Source: DATEDA01 sp035286595 | GTDB taxonomy: Bacteria; Pseudomonadota; Gammaproteobacteria; Burkholderiales; SG8-39 | Direction of reading: 5' to 3' | Assembly (NCBI GenBank): GCA_035286595.1 | Contig: DATEDA010000069.1 | Location: 17,459 to 81,458 of the forward strand | DNA: 64,000 nucleotides | Shown here: positions 17,510-26,512 of the stretch, in pieces | How the letters are laid out: each line of letters starts with the position of its first letter | Position numbering within the stretch: position 1 is the stretch's first letter | The notes under the pieces: generated by a model | What the model saw: only the letters and a program-made list of their open reading frames with translations | Database searches by the model: none | Told to the model about the DNA's origin: nothing | Made by a program: the position numbers and the translations under genes

Positions 17510-17839
17510 TCAGAGGTTGGAATCGAGGAAAGCGGTCAGCTGCGACTTCGAGAGCGCGCCGACCTTCATCGCCTCCATGTTGCCGTTCTTGAACAGCATG
17601 AGCGTCGGAATGCCGCGGATGTTGTACTTCTTCGGCACCTCGATGTTGTCGTCCACGTTGAGCTTCGCCACCCGGAGCTTGCCGTCGTACTCCTTCGCGA
17701 CCTCATCGAGGATGGGGGCGACCGCCTTGCACGGACCGCACCACTCGGCCCAGTAGTCGACGAGCACCGGCAGGTCCGACTTCAGGACCGTGGGCTCGAA
17801 TGTCTCGTCGGTCACGTGCACGATCTGCTCGCTCGTCAT
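17510..17839 (-). CDS. trxA: thioredoxin 1
   Basis: 109 residues with the active site WCGPCK (Cys34 and Cys37) and the cis-proline loop RGIPTLMLF, typical of TrxA. It reduces disulfides of cytoplasmic proteins using electrons from thioredoxin reductase. It is the first gene of a trxA-rho-rpmE series common in betaproteobacteria. A possible -35 box, TTGCAA (17936-17941 on the minus strand), lies about 100 bases upstream, but I could not pair it with a good -10 box. The 245-base gap to fdxA contains no ORF. Confidence 0.97.
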   Translation of the reverse strand: MTSEQIVHVTDETFEPTVLKSDLPVLVDYWAEWCGPCKAVAPILDEVAKEYDGKLRVAKLNVDDNIEVPKKYNIRGIPTLMLFKNGNMEAMKVGALSKSQLTAFLDSNL

Positions 17840-18084
17840 GGCGGCCTTGGCTTTCGGCTTGCGAATTCGGGGGCTGGCGGCGGGCTGCCGCCGGAAGGCG
17901 TTCTCGCTTTGCCGCTATCCTAACAAAAAAACCCCTTGCAAGCGAAGGCCGGGCGCGAGCCGGGAAACAGCGGGCTTTCCCTTTGCCGACGTAGGGTTAC
18001 GCACCCCGTCCCCGGGGGGGGCGGGGGGTAGCGCCGTGCTACCATCGCCGCGACTGCGAGTCGTTCCGGCTAGAAGCCCGCACC

Positions 18085-18408
18085 ATGACCTACGTCGTCA
18101 CCGAGACCTGCATCAAGTGCAAGTACACCGATTGCGTCGATGTCTGCCCCGTGGACTGCTTCCGCGAGGGGCCGAACATCCTGGTGATCGATCCCGACGA
18201 GTGCATCGATTGCACGCTGTGCGTCGCCGAATGCCCGGTCGAGGCGATCTACGCCGAGGACGACGTGCCACCCGATCAGCGCCCGTTCATCGCGCTCAAC
18301 GCCGAGCTCGCCAAGCGGTGGCCGCCGATCGTCGAACGCAAGCCGGCGCCGGCGGACGCCGACGAATGGGCCAAGACCAAGGAGAAGGCCCAGTTGCTCG
18401 AGCGCTGA
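18085..18408 (+). CDS. fdxA: 7Fe-type ferredoxin FdxA
   Basis: 107 residues. The N-terminal cysteines (Cys9, Cys12, Cys17, Cys21) and the second set CIDCTLCVAEC (Cys40, 43, 46, 50) fit the [3Fe-4S][4Fe-4S] ferredoxin of the Azotobacter FdI/FdxA family, which also has the long C-terminal extension seen here. It is a low-potential electron carrier of unknown partner. The region before it (18014-18028) is a run of 8 Gs, one C and 6 Gs. It is divergent from trxA. Confidence 0.95.
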   Translation: MTYVVTETCIKCKYTDCVDVCPVDCFREGPNILVIDPDECIDCTLCVAECPVEAIYAEDDVPPDQRPFIALNAELAKRWPPIVERKPAPADADEWAKTKEKAQLLER

Positions 18409-18471
18409 GGCCGGCCGTGGTCTAACATCGAAGCGAGCGCTTGGCGCTCGCCGGCGCGAGGAGGGAAGCCC

Positions 18472-18906
18472 ATGCTCACCAAGGAAATCCTCCGCATCAA
18501 GGGCTCGGTCCTGTATACGATCGCCCCCGAAGGCCGCCTGTGGGACGCCGTAGGCACGATGGTCGAGAACGACATCGGCTCGCTCGTGGTGATGGACCGC
18601 GGGCGACTCGCGGGCATGCTCACGTTCCGCGAGGTCCTCGCCGCGCTGCACCGCTTCCACGAGGGCTTCGCGCGGCTCAAGGTCGAGGACGTGATGGTGA
18701 AGGAGCCGAAGTCCGTCGGCCCCGAGATGGAGGTGGACGACCTGCGTCGCGTGATGATCGACACGCACGTCCGGTACATGCCGGTCATGGACGGCGCGAC
18801 CCTGACCGGCGTGCTGTCCTTCCACGACGTGGCGAAGGCGGTCCTCGAAGAGCAGAGCTTCGAGAATCGCATGCTGAAGGGCTACATCAAGAACTGGCCC
18901 GAGTGA
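18472..18906 (+). CDS. CBS-domain pair protein
   Basis: 144 residues made of two CBS motifs (about 10-65 and 75-130), each ending in the usual segment (GMLTFREVLAAL; GVLSFHDVAKAV). Such stand-alone CBS pairs bind adenine nucleotides and act as energy or ligand sensors on partner proteins. GAGG at 18461-18464 provides a ribosome-binding site. It follows fdxA by 63 bases and may be co-transcribed. The partner is unknown. Confidence 0.88.
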   Translation: MLTKEILRIKGSVLYTIAPEGRLWDAVGTMVENDIGSLVVMDRGRLAGMLTFREVLAALHRFHEGFARLKVEDVMVKEPKSVGPEMEVDDLRRVMIDTHVRYMPVMDGATLTGVLSFHDVAKAVLEEQSFENRMLKGYIKNWPE

Positions 18907-19048
18907 GCGTTGGCGCCCAGGGCTCGCCGCCGGCTCCGGGGCGGCGGGTGTGCGGTTCCGTCGGGGTTCCGGCCGGAACAGAGCTTCGCCAAGCCGCGTC
19001 TGCCCCGACGCCCGCCCGATCTCGAAACAGACCGCCTGAGGCCGGCAG

Positions 19049-20935
19049 ATGACCGAGCGCAGCCAGTTCAGGCTCCTCGGCGAGCGGCGCTTCGGGCCGT
19101 TCTTCGCCACCCAGCTCCTGGGCGCGTTCAACGACAACGTGTTCAAGAACGCGCTCGTCATCCTGATCGCGTTCCAGACCGCCGGTCTCGCCGGCCTCGC
19201 GCCGGAGGTGACGGTCAACCTCGCCGCGGGCGTGTTCATCCTGCCGTTCTTCCTGTTCTCCGCGACGGCCGGGCAGCTCGCCGACAAGTACGACAAGGCG
19301 CGGATCATGCGGCTGGTGAAGCTCGCGGAGATCGGGATCATGGCGCTCGCAGCCATGGGATTCGTCCGCGGCGATATCGTCACCCTGTTCGTTGCCCTGT
19401 TCCTGATGGGCGTCCACTCGACCGTGTTCGGGCCGGTGAAGTACTCGATTCTCCCGCAGACCCTCGACGATCGGGAGCTCGTCGGCGGCAACGCGCTGGT
19501 CGAGACCGGCACGTGGGCGGCGATCCTTCTCGGTACCATTCTCGGCGGGCTCCTCGTCGCGCGGCCGTCCGGCCCGACCCTGCTCGTCCCAGCGGTGACC
19601 ATCGCCGTTGCAGTCCTCGGCTATGGGGCGAGCCGCTTCGTCCCCGCGGCGCCGCCGGTCGCGCCAGACCTCGTGCTGAGTTGGAACCCCGTCGCCGAGA
19701 CGTGGCGCAACTTGCGGTTCCTGCGCCAGAACCGGACGGTATTCCTGTCGATCCTCGGCGTGTCCTGGTTCTGGTTCTACGGCGCCCTGCTGCTCGCCCA
19801 GTTCCCGACGTTCGCGAAGACCTGGCTCGGCGGCGACGCCAGCGTCGCGACGGCGCTCCTCGCGGTCCTCACGGTCGGCATCGGCGCGGGCTCGCTTGCC
19901 TGCGAGCGCATGTCGGGACACAAGGTGGAGATCGGGCTCGTCCCGTTCGGATCGATCGGCTTGACGGTGTTCGCGCTCGACCTCTTCCTCGCGACCCCGT
20001 CGGTTCCGCCCGAGGCAACGAGCGGCGTCGGGGCGTTTCTCGCCAGGCCCGACGCGATCCGGGTGCTCGCCGACGTCGGTCTGATCGGGCTCTTCGGCGG
20101 GTTCTTCATCGTGCCGCTCTACGCATTGATTCTCAGCCGCTCGGATCCCGCGCACCAGTCGCGGATCATCGCCGGCAACAACATCGTGAACGCTGCGTTC
20201 ATGGTCGGCGCAGCGCTGATCGGCGCGGCGTTCCTCCAGCTCGGCGCGACGGTGCCGCAGCTCTTCCTGCTGACCGCGCTCCTGAACGCCGCCGTGGCGG
20301 TGTTCATTTATTTGCTGGTGCCCGAGTTCCTGATGCGGTTCCTCGCATGGCTGCTCATCCACTCGGTGTATCGGCTGGAGAAATCCGGCCTCGAGCACAT
20401 CCCGGAGCGAGGCGCGGCGCTGCTCGTCTGCAATCACGTCAGCTTCGTCGACGCCATCGTGATCATGGCCGCCTGCCGCCGCCCGATCCGGTTCGTGATG
20501 GATCACCGCATCTTCAAGACGCCGGTGCTGAGCTTCATCTTCCGCACCGGCGGCGCGATTCCGATCGCTTCCCGCAAGGAGGATCCGGAGATGATGGAAC
20601 GGGCGTTCGCCGAGGTCGCGGCCGCGCTGCGCGCGGGTCAGCTCGTCGGCATCTTTCCCGAGGGGCGCCTCACGGACTCGGGCGAGATCCAGCCGTTCCG
20701 GCCCGGGATCCAGCGCATCCTCGACGAGACCCCGGTGCCGGTCGTGCCGATGGCGCTGCGCGGCCTGTGGGGCAGCTTGTTCAGCCGCATGAAGGGGCAG
20801 GCGATGACCAGACCGTTCCGGCGCGGGCTCTTCAGCCGGATCGGGCTCGTCGCCGCGCCACCGGTCGGGCCGGAACTCGTCACGCCGGAAGGGCTGCAGG
20901 CTCAGGTCCAGACGTTGCGCGGCGACTGGCGCTGA
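19049..20935 (+). CDS. MFS transporter fused to PlsC acyltransferase (LplT-PlsC type)
   Basis: 628 residues. The first 430 residues form a 12-helix major facilitator of the lysophospholipid-transporter (LplT) kind, including FNDNVFKNALVIL near the start. The last 200 residues are a PlsC acyltransferase with the HX4D box NHVSFVD (His463, Asp468) and the FPEGR motif. Together they would flip and re-acylate lysophospholipids at the inner membrane. The related three-part proteins also carry an AMP-dependent acyl-ACP synthetase domain at the C-terminus; here it is absent and the protein simply ends after PlsC. Acyl donor is therefore probably acyl-ACP or acyl-CoA made elsewhere. Function is from domain families. 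Confidence 0.9.
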   Translation: MTERSQFRLLGERRFGPFFATQLLGAFNDNVFKNALVILIAFQTAGLAGLAPEVTVNLAAGVFILPFFLFSATAGQLADKYDKARIMRLVKLAEIGIMALAAMGFVRGDIVTLFVALFLMGVHSTVFGPVKYSILPQTLDDRELVGGNALVETGTWAAILLGTILGGLLVARPSGPTLLVPAVTIAVAVLGYGASRFVPAAPPVAPDLVLSWNPVAETWRNLRFLRQNRTVFLSILGVSWFWFYGALLLAQFPTFAKTWLGGDASVATALLAVLTVGIGAGSLACERMSGHKVEIGLVPFGSIGLTVFALDLFLATPSVPPEATSGVGAFLARPDAIRVLADVGLIGLFGGFFIVPLYALILSRSDPAHQSRIIAGNNIVNAAFMVGAALIGAAFLQLGATVPQLFLLTALLNAAVAVFIYLLVPEFLMRFLAWLLIHSVYRLEKSGLEHIPERGAALLVCNHVSFVDAIVIMAACRRPIRFVMDHRIFKTPVLSFIFRTGGAIPIASRKEDPEMMERAFAEVAAALRAGQLVGIFPEGRLTDSGEIQPFRPGIQRILDETPVPVVPMALRGLWGSLFSRMKGQAMTRPFRRGLFSRIGLVAAPPVGPELVTPEGLQAQVQTLRGDWR

Positions 20936-20953
20936 AGCGGGGGCCGCCGCGCG

Positions 20954-21148
20954 TCAACCGCGCCCGCGGTTCTTGTCCCAGACGTAGCGGACGAAACGCT
21001 GCCAGCGCGACGCCCGCTGCACAAGCGCATTGCGCGTCTTGAGCTGCGCCTCGCGGTCGCGCGCGACGCTCTTCTTCACCTGCTCGTGGATTCGGCGCAT
21101 CGCCAGGCCGCCGGGACCTTTCAGCTTGTCGGGATCGTCGGTCGGCAT
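20954..21148 (-). CDS. small basic hypothetical protein
   Basis: 64 residues starting MPTDDPDKLKGPGGLAMRRI and ending VRYVWDKNRGRG. It is strongly basic, mostly helical, with no signal peptide. It fills the gap between the MFS-PlsC gene and aroC, convergent with the former and divergent from the latter, and no longer alternative ORF exists there. I recognise no named family and see no strong ribosome-binding site, so it could still be spurious, but the position and composition support a real small protein. Confidence 0.55.
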   Translation of the reverse strand: MPTDDPDKLKGPGGLAMRRIHEQVKKSVARDREAQLKTRNALVQRASRWQRFVRYVWDKNRGRG

Positions 21149-21194
21149 CGCACCCGGATGCTAAACTCGATCGCGATTTCCGGATAGCGTGTCC

Positions 21195-22295
21195 ATGTCG
21201 GGCAACACGATCGGTAAGCTCTTCTGCGTGACCTCGTTCGGCGAGAGCCACGGCCCGGCCTACGGCGGCGTCGTCGACGGCTGTCCGCCGGGCATGGAGC
21301 TTTCGGCCGCCGACATTCAGACCGAGCTCGATCGGCGCAAGCCCGGCACCTCCCGCCACGTCACGCAGCGACAGGAATCGGACGCGATCGAGATCCTCTC
21401 GGGCGTGTTCGAAGGCCGGACGACAGGGACGGCGATCGGCTTCCTCATCCGCAACGAGGACCAGCGGAGCCGCGACTACAGCAAGCTCGCCGACACCTTC
21501 CGCCCGGGCCACGCGGACTACACCTACTGGCAAAAATACGGGATCCGGGACTATCGCGGCGGCGGCCGCGCGTCGGCGCGCGAGACGACGGTGCGGGTGG
21601 CGGCAGGCGCGATCGCGAAGAAGTGGCTGCGCGAGCGCTACGGCGTCGTGATCCGCGGCTATCTCGCCCAACTCGGACCGATCAAGATCCCGTTCGTCGC
21701 ATGGGACCAGGTCGACCGGAACCCGTTCTTCGCGCCGAGCGCGGAGGTCGTGCCGCAGCTCGAGCAGTTCATGGACGAGCTGCGCGACGCCGGCGATTCG
21801 TGCGGGGCGAAGGTCGCGGTCGTCGCCGAGAACGTCCCGGTCGGCTGGGGTGCGCCGGTGTACGACCGCCTCGACGCGGACATCGCCTACGCGATGATGG
21901 GCATCAACGCGGTGAAGGGCGTCGAGATCGGCGCGGGGTTCGCCTCGGTCGAGCAGAAGGGCAGCGAGCACGGCGACGAGCTGACCCCGGACGGCTTCCT
22001 CTCCAACAACGCCGGCGGTACCCTGGGCGGGATCTCGAGCGGGCAGGACATCCTGGTCCAGATCGCCCTCAAGCCGACCTCGAGCATCCGGGTTCCGCGC
22101 CGCTCGATCGATCGGCAGGGCAAACCGACGATCGTCGCGACGACCGGCCGCCACGACCCCTGCGTCGGCATCCGGGCGACGCCGATCGCCGAGGCGATGC
22201 TGGCGATCGTGCTCATGGACCACGCGCTCCGGCACCGCGCGCAGAATGCCGACGCGATCTGTCCCACGCCCCGAGTCCCCGGCAAGCCGAAGTAG
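21195..22295 (+). CDS. aroC: chorismate synthase
   Basis: 366 residues. All three family signatures are visible: GESHGPAYGGVVDGCPPG near the N-terminus, the RPGHADYTY plus GGRASARET region in the middle, and RHDPCVGIRATPIAEAM near the C-terminus. The enzyme makes chorismate from EPSP with reduced FMN and is the last common step before tryptophan, phenylalanine, tyrosine and folate. ATG 21195 (MSGNTIGKLF) is the family start; GTG 21189 is two codons longer. The stop at 22293-22295 directly abuts the stop of the convergent gene. Confidence 0.97.
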   Translation: MSGNTIGKLFCVTSFGESHGPAYGGVVDGCPPGMELSAADIQTELDRRKPGTSRHVTQRQESDAIEILSGVFEGRTTGTAIGFLIRNEDQRSRDYSKLADTFRPGHADYTYWQKYGIRDYRGGGRASARETTVRVAAGAIAKKWLRERYGVVIRGYLAQLGPIKIPFVAWDQVDRNPFFAPSAEVVPQLEQFMDELRDAGDSCGAKVAVVAENVPVGWGAPVYDRLDADIAYAMMGINAVKGVEIGAGFASVEQKGSEHGDELTPDGFLSNNAGGTLGGISSGQDILVQIALKPTSSIRVPRRSIDRQGKPTIVATTGRHDPCVGIRATPIAEAMLAIVLMDHALRHRAQNADAICPTPRVPGKPK

Positions 22296-25200
22296 TCAGG
22301 AAGGTCGGTCTGGCGGCGCCGCCGACTTGGCGACGGCGAGGTACGCGTAGAGCAGCCTGAGATCGAGGCCGAGCTCCCCGCGCGCGACCTCGGCCGAGTG
22401 CCGGTCCCACGCACTCTGCGCACGGTCGAGCTGGGCCGACAGGATGTTGCCGACGAGCGAGGCCGTGAGCAGGAACTGCTTGTGGCTCGTCGAGAGCTCG
22501 CGGCCGCGCCCGAGCAGGTCGTCGGCATGGCGGGCCATGGCCGCGTGGTCGCGCGCGCCGACCGCGCGGAAGAGCTTGACCCACGCCTGCTCCTCGGCCG
22601 CGAGCCGCCGGTAGCACGGCGCCCGCTCGAACCGCGACCAGATCGCGTCGGCCTCGGCAGGCGGAAGCGCCGCGTTGACGGTGCGAGCCACCTGGAAGAG
22701 GGCGTGGACCCAGATGTCGGGCGTCTCGCCGCCGACGCAGTCGAGGCCGCGCATCTTCGAGAGCTCCAGGTTCTTCTCCAGCTCGGCCGGGATCCCGACC
22801 GGGAGCGGCAGCTTCTCGTCCAGATAGAAGTCGCGCGCGTACCGGGCGCGGCGCGCGAGCTCGATGCGCTCGAGGAATTCGTCGCCGTCGTACGAGAGCG
22901 GGCGCACTACCTGTCGTCGGCTCTCGAGCATGGCGATGATCGGCACGCCTTCCGCGCCGACGCGCGTGAGCTCGCCGGCGCTGCTCTGCAGGAAGCGGTG
23001 CTTCGATGCATTGAGGTCGAGATACGGGCGGAAATCCGAGTTCGCCGGAGCGCCGTAGGAGAGAAACAGCGGGTGCAGCGAGCTCCTGCCCCCGAGTCGG
23101 CGGATGTCGAGGTCGCCGATGCGCTGCACGTGCACCTTGCGGAGCTCCGCCGCCAGGCCGGGGATCTGGAACACGTCGTGGAGCGGACGCGCGAGGGTTT
23201 CCGGGTCGCCGGCGACGATGAGGAGATCCGAGTCGGTGGCGGCGTAGATCGCGTAGTCGGGGAAGTTCTCGCCGAGCGCCTGCAGCACCGAGGCGATCAG
23301 CGGCATGTCTATTTCATACAGCTGGAACCACTGGACCATCACGCCGCCGGGGTTGAGGTAGCGGCGGACGTGCCGGTAGAACTCGGTCGTGAACAGGCTC
23401 GATACCCCGCTCACCCACGGATTCGACGGCTCGGACACGATGATGTCGTAGCGCTGGTTGTGAGTGGAGAAGTAGGTCTTCGCGTCGTCGAACACGATCC
23501 GGCTGCGCGGGTCGGCGAACGCGGAGGCGTTTCGCGCCGCGAACCCGCGCGCGGCTTCGGCCATCGCCGGCTCGATCTCGATCGTGTCCACACGCTCGAG
23601 GGTCGGGCTGGCGAGCATGGTGTGGGTGGTGAGCCCGGTGCCGATGCCGATAATGGCCGCGGTTTTCGCGTCGGGCTTGTGCGCGAGCGGCACCGCCGCG
23701 GTGAGCACCATCGTGACCTCGTCCGAGATGCGCGGGCCGTCCTCGAGATTGATGGCCCCGTCGGACTTGCCGTTGGTGCGCAGGGACAGGCCTTCGCGGA
23801 ACTGCATCAGGCTGACCGACGTGGTCTTGCCGTCCCGATAGAACTTGAGCTCGGCGTCGGTCGCGGAGTACAGGTCCCCGCGGCGGAACACTCCCGAGGC
23901 CATCTTGTACGGGTCGAGACTGACGGCCAGCCCCACGACCACGAGCGCGATCAGGGCGACGACCGTCGCGCCGAAGGTGAACCCGGAGGGAAGCGGCGCC
24001 GGCGCCCCGCGGCGCTGCTGGAAGCCGCTCACCGCGAGCCGCCAGAGCAGGAGCAGGCCGAGCCCGATGTCGAGCGCCGCCCCGACGGTGATGAGCCCCT
24101 TCAGCCCGAGCAGCGGCATGCCGACGTGCGCGGCGAACACGACGCCCGCGATCGCCCCCAACGTGTTCGCCGCGTACACCGCGCCGATCGAGCGCTCGCC
24201 GTGACCGCGTGCGAGCAGCGCGTAGGTGATGAGCGGCAGCGTCATGCCGGCGCAGAACGTCACCGGGAACATGATCGCGAGCGCGATGCCGTGGCTCGCG
24301 AGGAGGAAGATCCCGTACCCCGCGTCGGTCTTGGCGGTGCCCTTGATCACCAGCTGCATCAGATCGAACATCGCGCCGTAGAGGGGGAGCGTGGCGAGCG
24401 CGAGGAGCCCCATCGCGATCTGCACGACGCCGAGGAACGCGAGCGGCTCCCGCGCCCGGTCGATGCGGCGCCGCACCCAGTACCCGCCGCAGGCGAGACC
24501 GAAGATGAACGCCGAGAGCATGAGCTCGAACGAATGGGTCGCGGCGCCGAGCACGAGCGTCAGCATGCGGATCCAGCCGATCTCGTAGATGAACGACGCG
24601 GTCCCGGTCAGCGCCGCGACGACGAGCAGCAGCCGCCACGGCGCCTCGGCGCCGCCGGTGGCGGTGCGCTCGGCGATGGTGGCCGCCGCGACTCGCCCGG
24701 GCTCCGGGTCGCGACCGGGCGCGACCAGCCACACGATCACCGCGAGCGCGAGGTTCAGCGCCCCGGCAACCTGGATCGTGCCCGGCAGCCCGAGCTTGTC
24801 GATCAGCACGAAGCCGCTCGCCAGCACGCCGAGGGCGGCGCCGAAGCTGTTGGTGAAGTACAGCATCGCGAGCGCCTCGCCCGGCCGCTCGGGATGGCGG
24901 CGGAGGAGCCCCGCGCTCATGAGCGGGAAGGTCAGCCCGAGGAGGACCGACTGCGGCAGGATGAGCGCCGCGGCGAGCGACCACTTGACGAGCGCCGCAG
25001 CGGTGTCGGAGCCGAGCGCCGGCAGGATCGACCCGTACGCGGCGTCGGTCGTGGCGACGAACAGCGGATGGAAGGCGATCGCCGCGAGCCCGATCACCGC
25101 TTCCACGATCGCGTAGCTGCGCAGCAGGTTCCGCCAGCGCGCGGACAGGCGGCTCGCGAGCCACGCGCCGAGCGCCATGCCGCCCATGAACAGTGCGAGC

Positions 25201-25361
25201 ACGAGCGTCTGCGCGTACGCGGCGTGGCCGAGGAAGAGCTTGAGGTAGTGGCTCCAGATCGACTCGTAGACGAGGCCCGCGAAACCGGAGATCGTGAACA
25301 GCAGGAATAGCAGGCTCCGGCGGTACGCGGGCCTTGCCGCAGGCGGTGGTGCGGGGGTCAC
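22296..25361 (-). CDS. fused MFS-like membrane protein and spermidine-synthase-like domain
   Basis: 1021 residues. About 20 to 460 is membrane (roughly 12 helices), about 490 to 790 is a methyltransferase-fold domain related to spermidine synthase, and the last 200 residues are helical and soluble. The nucleotide-type loop GIGTG and the acidic DTIEIEP are present, but the catalytic aspartate region of true aminopropyltransferases is replaced by YDIIVSEPSNPWVSG, which is typical of this fused family. I therefore do not call it a spermidine synthase. The product is unknown. Its ATG overlaps the stop of the AI-2E transporter-family gene by 4 bases, so the two are coupled. Confidence 0.85.
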   Translation of the reverse strand: MTPAPPPAARPAYRRSLLFLLFTISGFAGLVYESIWSHYLKLFLGHAAYAQTLVLALFMGGMALGAWLASRLSARWRNLLRSYAIVEAVIGLAAIAFHPLFVATTDAAYGSILPALGSDTAAALVKWSLAAALILPQSVLLGLTFPLMSAGLLRRHPERPGEALAMLYFTNSFGAALGVLASGFVLIDKLGLPGTIQVAGALNLALAVIVWLVAPGRDPEPGRVAAATIAERTATGGAEAPWRLLLVVAALTGTASFIYEIGWIRMLTLVLGAATHSFELMLSAFIFGLACGGYWVRRRIDRAREPLAFLGVVQIAMGLLALATLPLYGAMFDLMQLVIKGTAKTDAGYGIFLLASHGIALAIMFPVTFCAGMTLPLITYALLARGHGERSIGAVYAANTLGAIAGVVFAAHVGMPLLGLKGLITVGAALDIGLGLLLLWRLAVSGFQQRRGAPAPLPSGFTFGATVVALIALVVVGLAVSLDPYKMASGVFRRGDLYSATDAELKFYRDGKTTSVSLMQFREGLSLRTNGKSDGAINLEDGPRISDEVTMVLTAAVPLAHKPDAKTAAIIGIGTGLTTHTMLASPTLERVDTIEIEPAMAEAARGFAARNASAFADPRSRIVFDDAKTYFSTHNQRYDIIVSEPSNPWVSGVSSLFTTEFYRHVRRYLNPGGVMVQWFQLYEIDMPLIASVLQALGENFPDYAIYAATDSDLLIVAGDPETLARPLHDVFQIPGLAAELRKVHVQRIGDLDIRRLGGRSSLHPLFLSYGAPANSDFRPYLDLNASKHRFLQSSAGELTRVGAEGVPIIAMLESRRQVVRPLSYDGDEFLERIELARRARYARDFYLDEKLPLPVGIPAELEKNLELSKMRGLDCVGGETPDIWVHALFQVARTVNAALPPAEADAIWSRFERAPCYRRLAAEEQAWVKLFRAVGARDHAAMARHADDLLGRGRELSTSHKQFLLTASLVGNILSAQLDRAQSAWDRHSAEVARGELGLDLRLLYAYLAVAKSAAPPDRPS

Positions 25362-26422
25362 GGCTGCGGCGCGTCAGTGGGCGTCGCGGCGGCGATCCAT
25401 CGGCGGGTCAGGCTGTAGCCGACTGCGAGCAGCGTCGGGCCCAGAAAGACGCCGATGAAGCCGAACGCGAGCACGCCGCCAAAGACCCCGAGCAGCACCA
25501 GCACGAACGGCATCGCCGCGCCGCGGCTGATCAGCAGCGGCTTGACGAAGTTGTCGATGCTGCTGACCACGAGCGCGCCCCAGACGAGCATGAACACCCC
25601 CCACGCGATCTCGTCCTGCAAGAACAGCCAGATCGCCGCGCCGCCCCAGACGATTGGCGGGCCGATCGGCACCGGCGACAGGAGGAAGGTCGCGGCACCG
25701 AGGAGGAGCGACGAGGGCACCCCCGCGATCCACAGGCCGAGCGCGGCGACCACGCCCTGCGCGAGCGCGGTGCCGACGATCCCGTACATCACGCCGACGA
25801 CGGTGTTGTTGATCGTCTCGACCATGCTGTTCCCGAGGTTGCCCGCGAGCCGGGTGGCGATCGCGCGGAGCGTCGCCATCAGCGCCTCGCCATCGCGATA
25901 GAGGAAGAAGCCGATGAACACCGCCAGCGTGAGTTGCAGGATCCCCTCGCCGAGCACCTTCCCGACCGCGACGAGGAACGCCTGCGCGGGTTGGGCGAAG
26001 CGTCGCAGCAGCGCGAGCGCCTCGTCGCGGCTCGCGGCGAGGCGCTGCCAGTAATCGTCGAGCTGCTCGCCGACGTACGGCAGTCCGATCAGCCAGGCCG
26101 GCGGTTCGGGCGGTCCCGCAGCGAAGGCCTCCTTGACCCACTCGACCAGGCGCGGCACGTCGTCGACGAGCGACCCGACGAGCAGCACGAACGGGATGAG
26201 CCCGATCAGCACGAGCAGCAGTGTCATCAGGCTCGCCGCGAGCGTCGAGCGTCCGCCGACCTTCCTGCGGATCCAGACGTAGAGTGGCCAGGTGCAGGCG
26301 GCCACCGACGCGGCGAACAGCGTGGCGGGGAGGAACGGCTGCAGGACGACATAGCAGCCGACGACGAGGATCGCGACGGCGGCGATCTGCGCGAGCTGCT
26401 CGATGCGGCTGCGTTCCAGCAT
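25358..26422 (-). CDS. AI-2E transporter-family membrane protein (PerM/YdiK type)
   Basis: 354 residues with about 7-8 membrane helices and the conserved C-terminal block LVVSSIDNFVKPLLISRGAA followed by LGVFGGVLAFGFIGVFLGP, the hallmark of the AI-2E/PerM permease family. Despite the name, most members have other or unknown substrates. It is followed with a 4-base overlap by the MFS/spermidine-synthase-like gene. It is divergent from the MFS gene at 26513. Confidence 0.9.
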   Translation of the reverse strand: MLERSRIEQLAQIAAVAILVVGCYVVLQPFLPATLFAASVAACTWPLYVWIRRKVGGRSTLAASLMTLLLVLIGLIPFVLLVGSLVDDVPRLVEWVKEAFAAGPPEPPAWLIGLPYVGEQLDDYWQRLAASRDEALALLRRFAQPAQAFLVAVGKVLGEGILQLTLAVFIGFFLYRDGEALMATLRAIATRLAGNLGNSMVETINNTVVGVMYGIVGTALAQGVVAALGLWIAGVPSSLLLGAATFLLSPVPIGPPIVWGGAAIWLFLQDEIAWGVFMLVWGALVVSSIDNFVKPLLISRGAAMPFVLVLLGVFGGVLAFGFIGVFLGPTLLAVGYSLTRRWIAAATPTDAPQP

Positions 26423-26512
26423 GAGGTCTACGGTAGAGTGGCCGGGAGTTTAGCGGAGCACGCGTGACGGCGCGTGAGAGAATCGCGCGAGCTCCGCATC
26501 GCATCACGCGCC

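Noticed and set aside
18887..20506. 539-residue minus-strand frame
   Set aside because: Antisense to the MFS-PlsC gene; charged low-complexity shadow.
22398..25310. 970-residue plus-strand frame
   Set aside because: Antisense to the MFS/spermidine-synthase-like gene, with low-complexity Arg/Glu/Asp-rich translation and no motif.
22296..25361. true spermidine synthase
   Set aside because: The aminopropyltransferase aspartate motif is replaced by SEPSNPW and the protein has a 12-helix N-terminal part, so I only call it spermidine-synthase-like.
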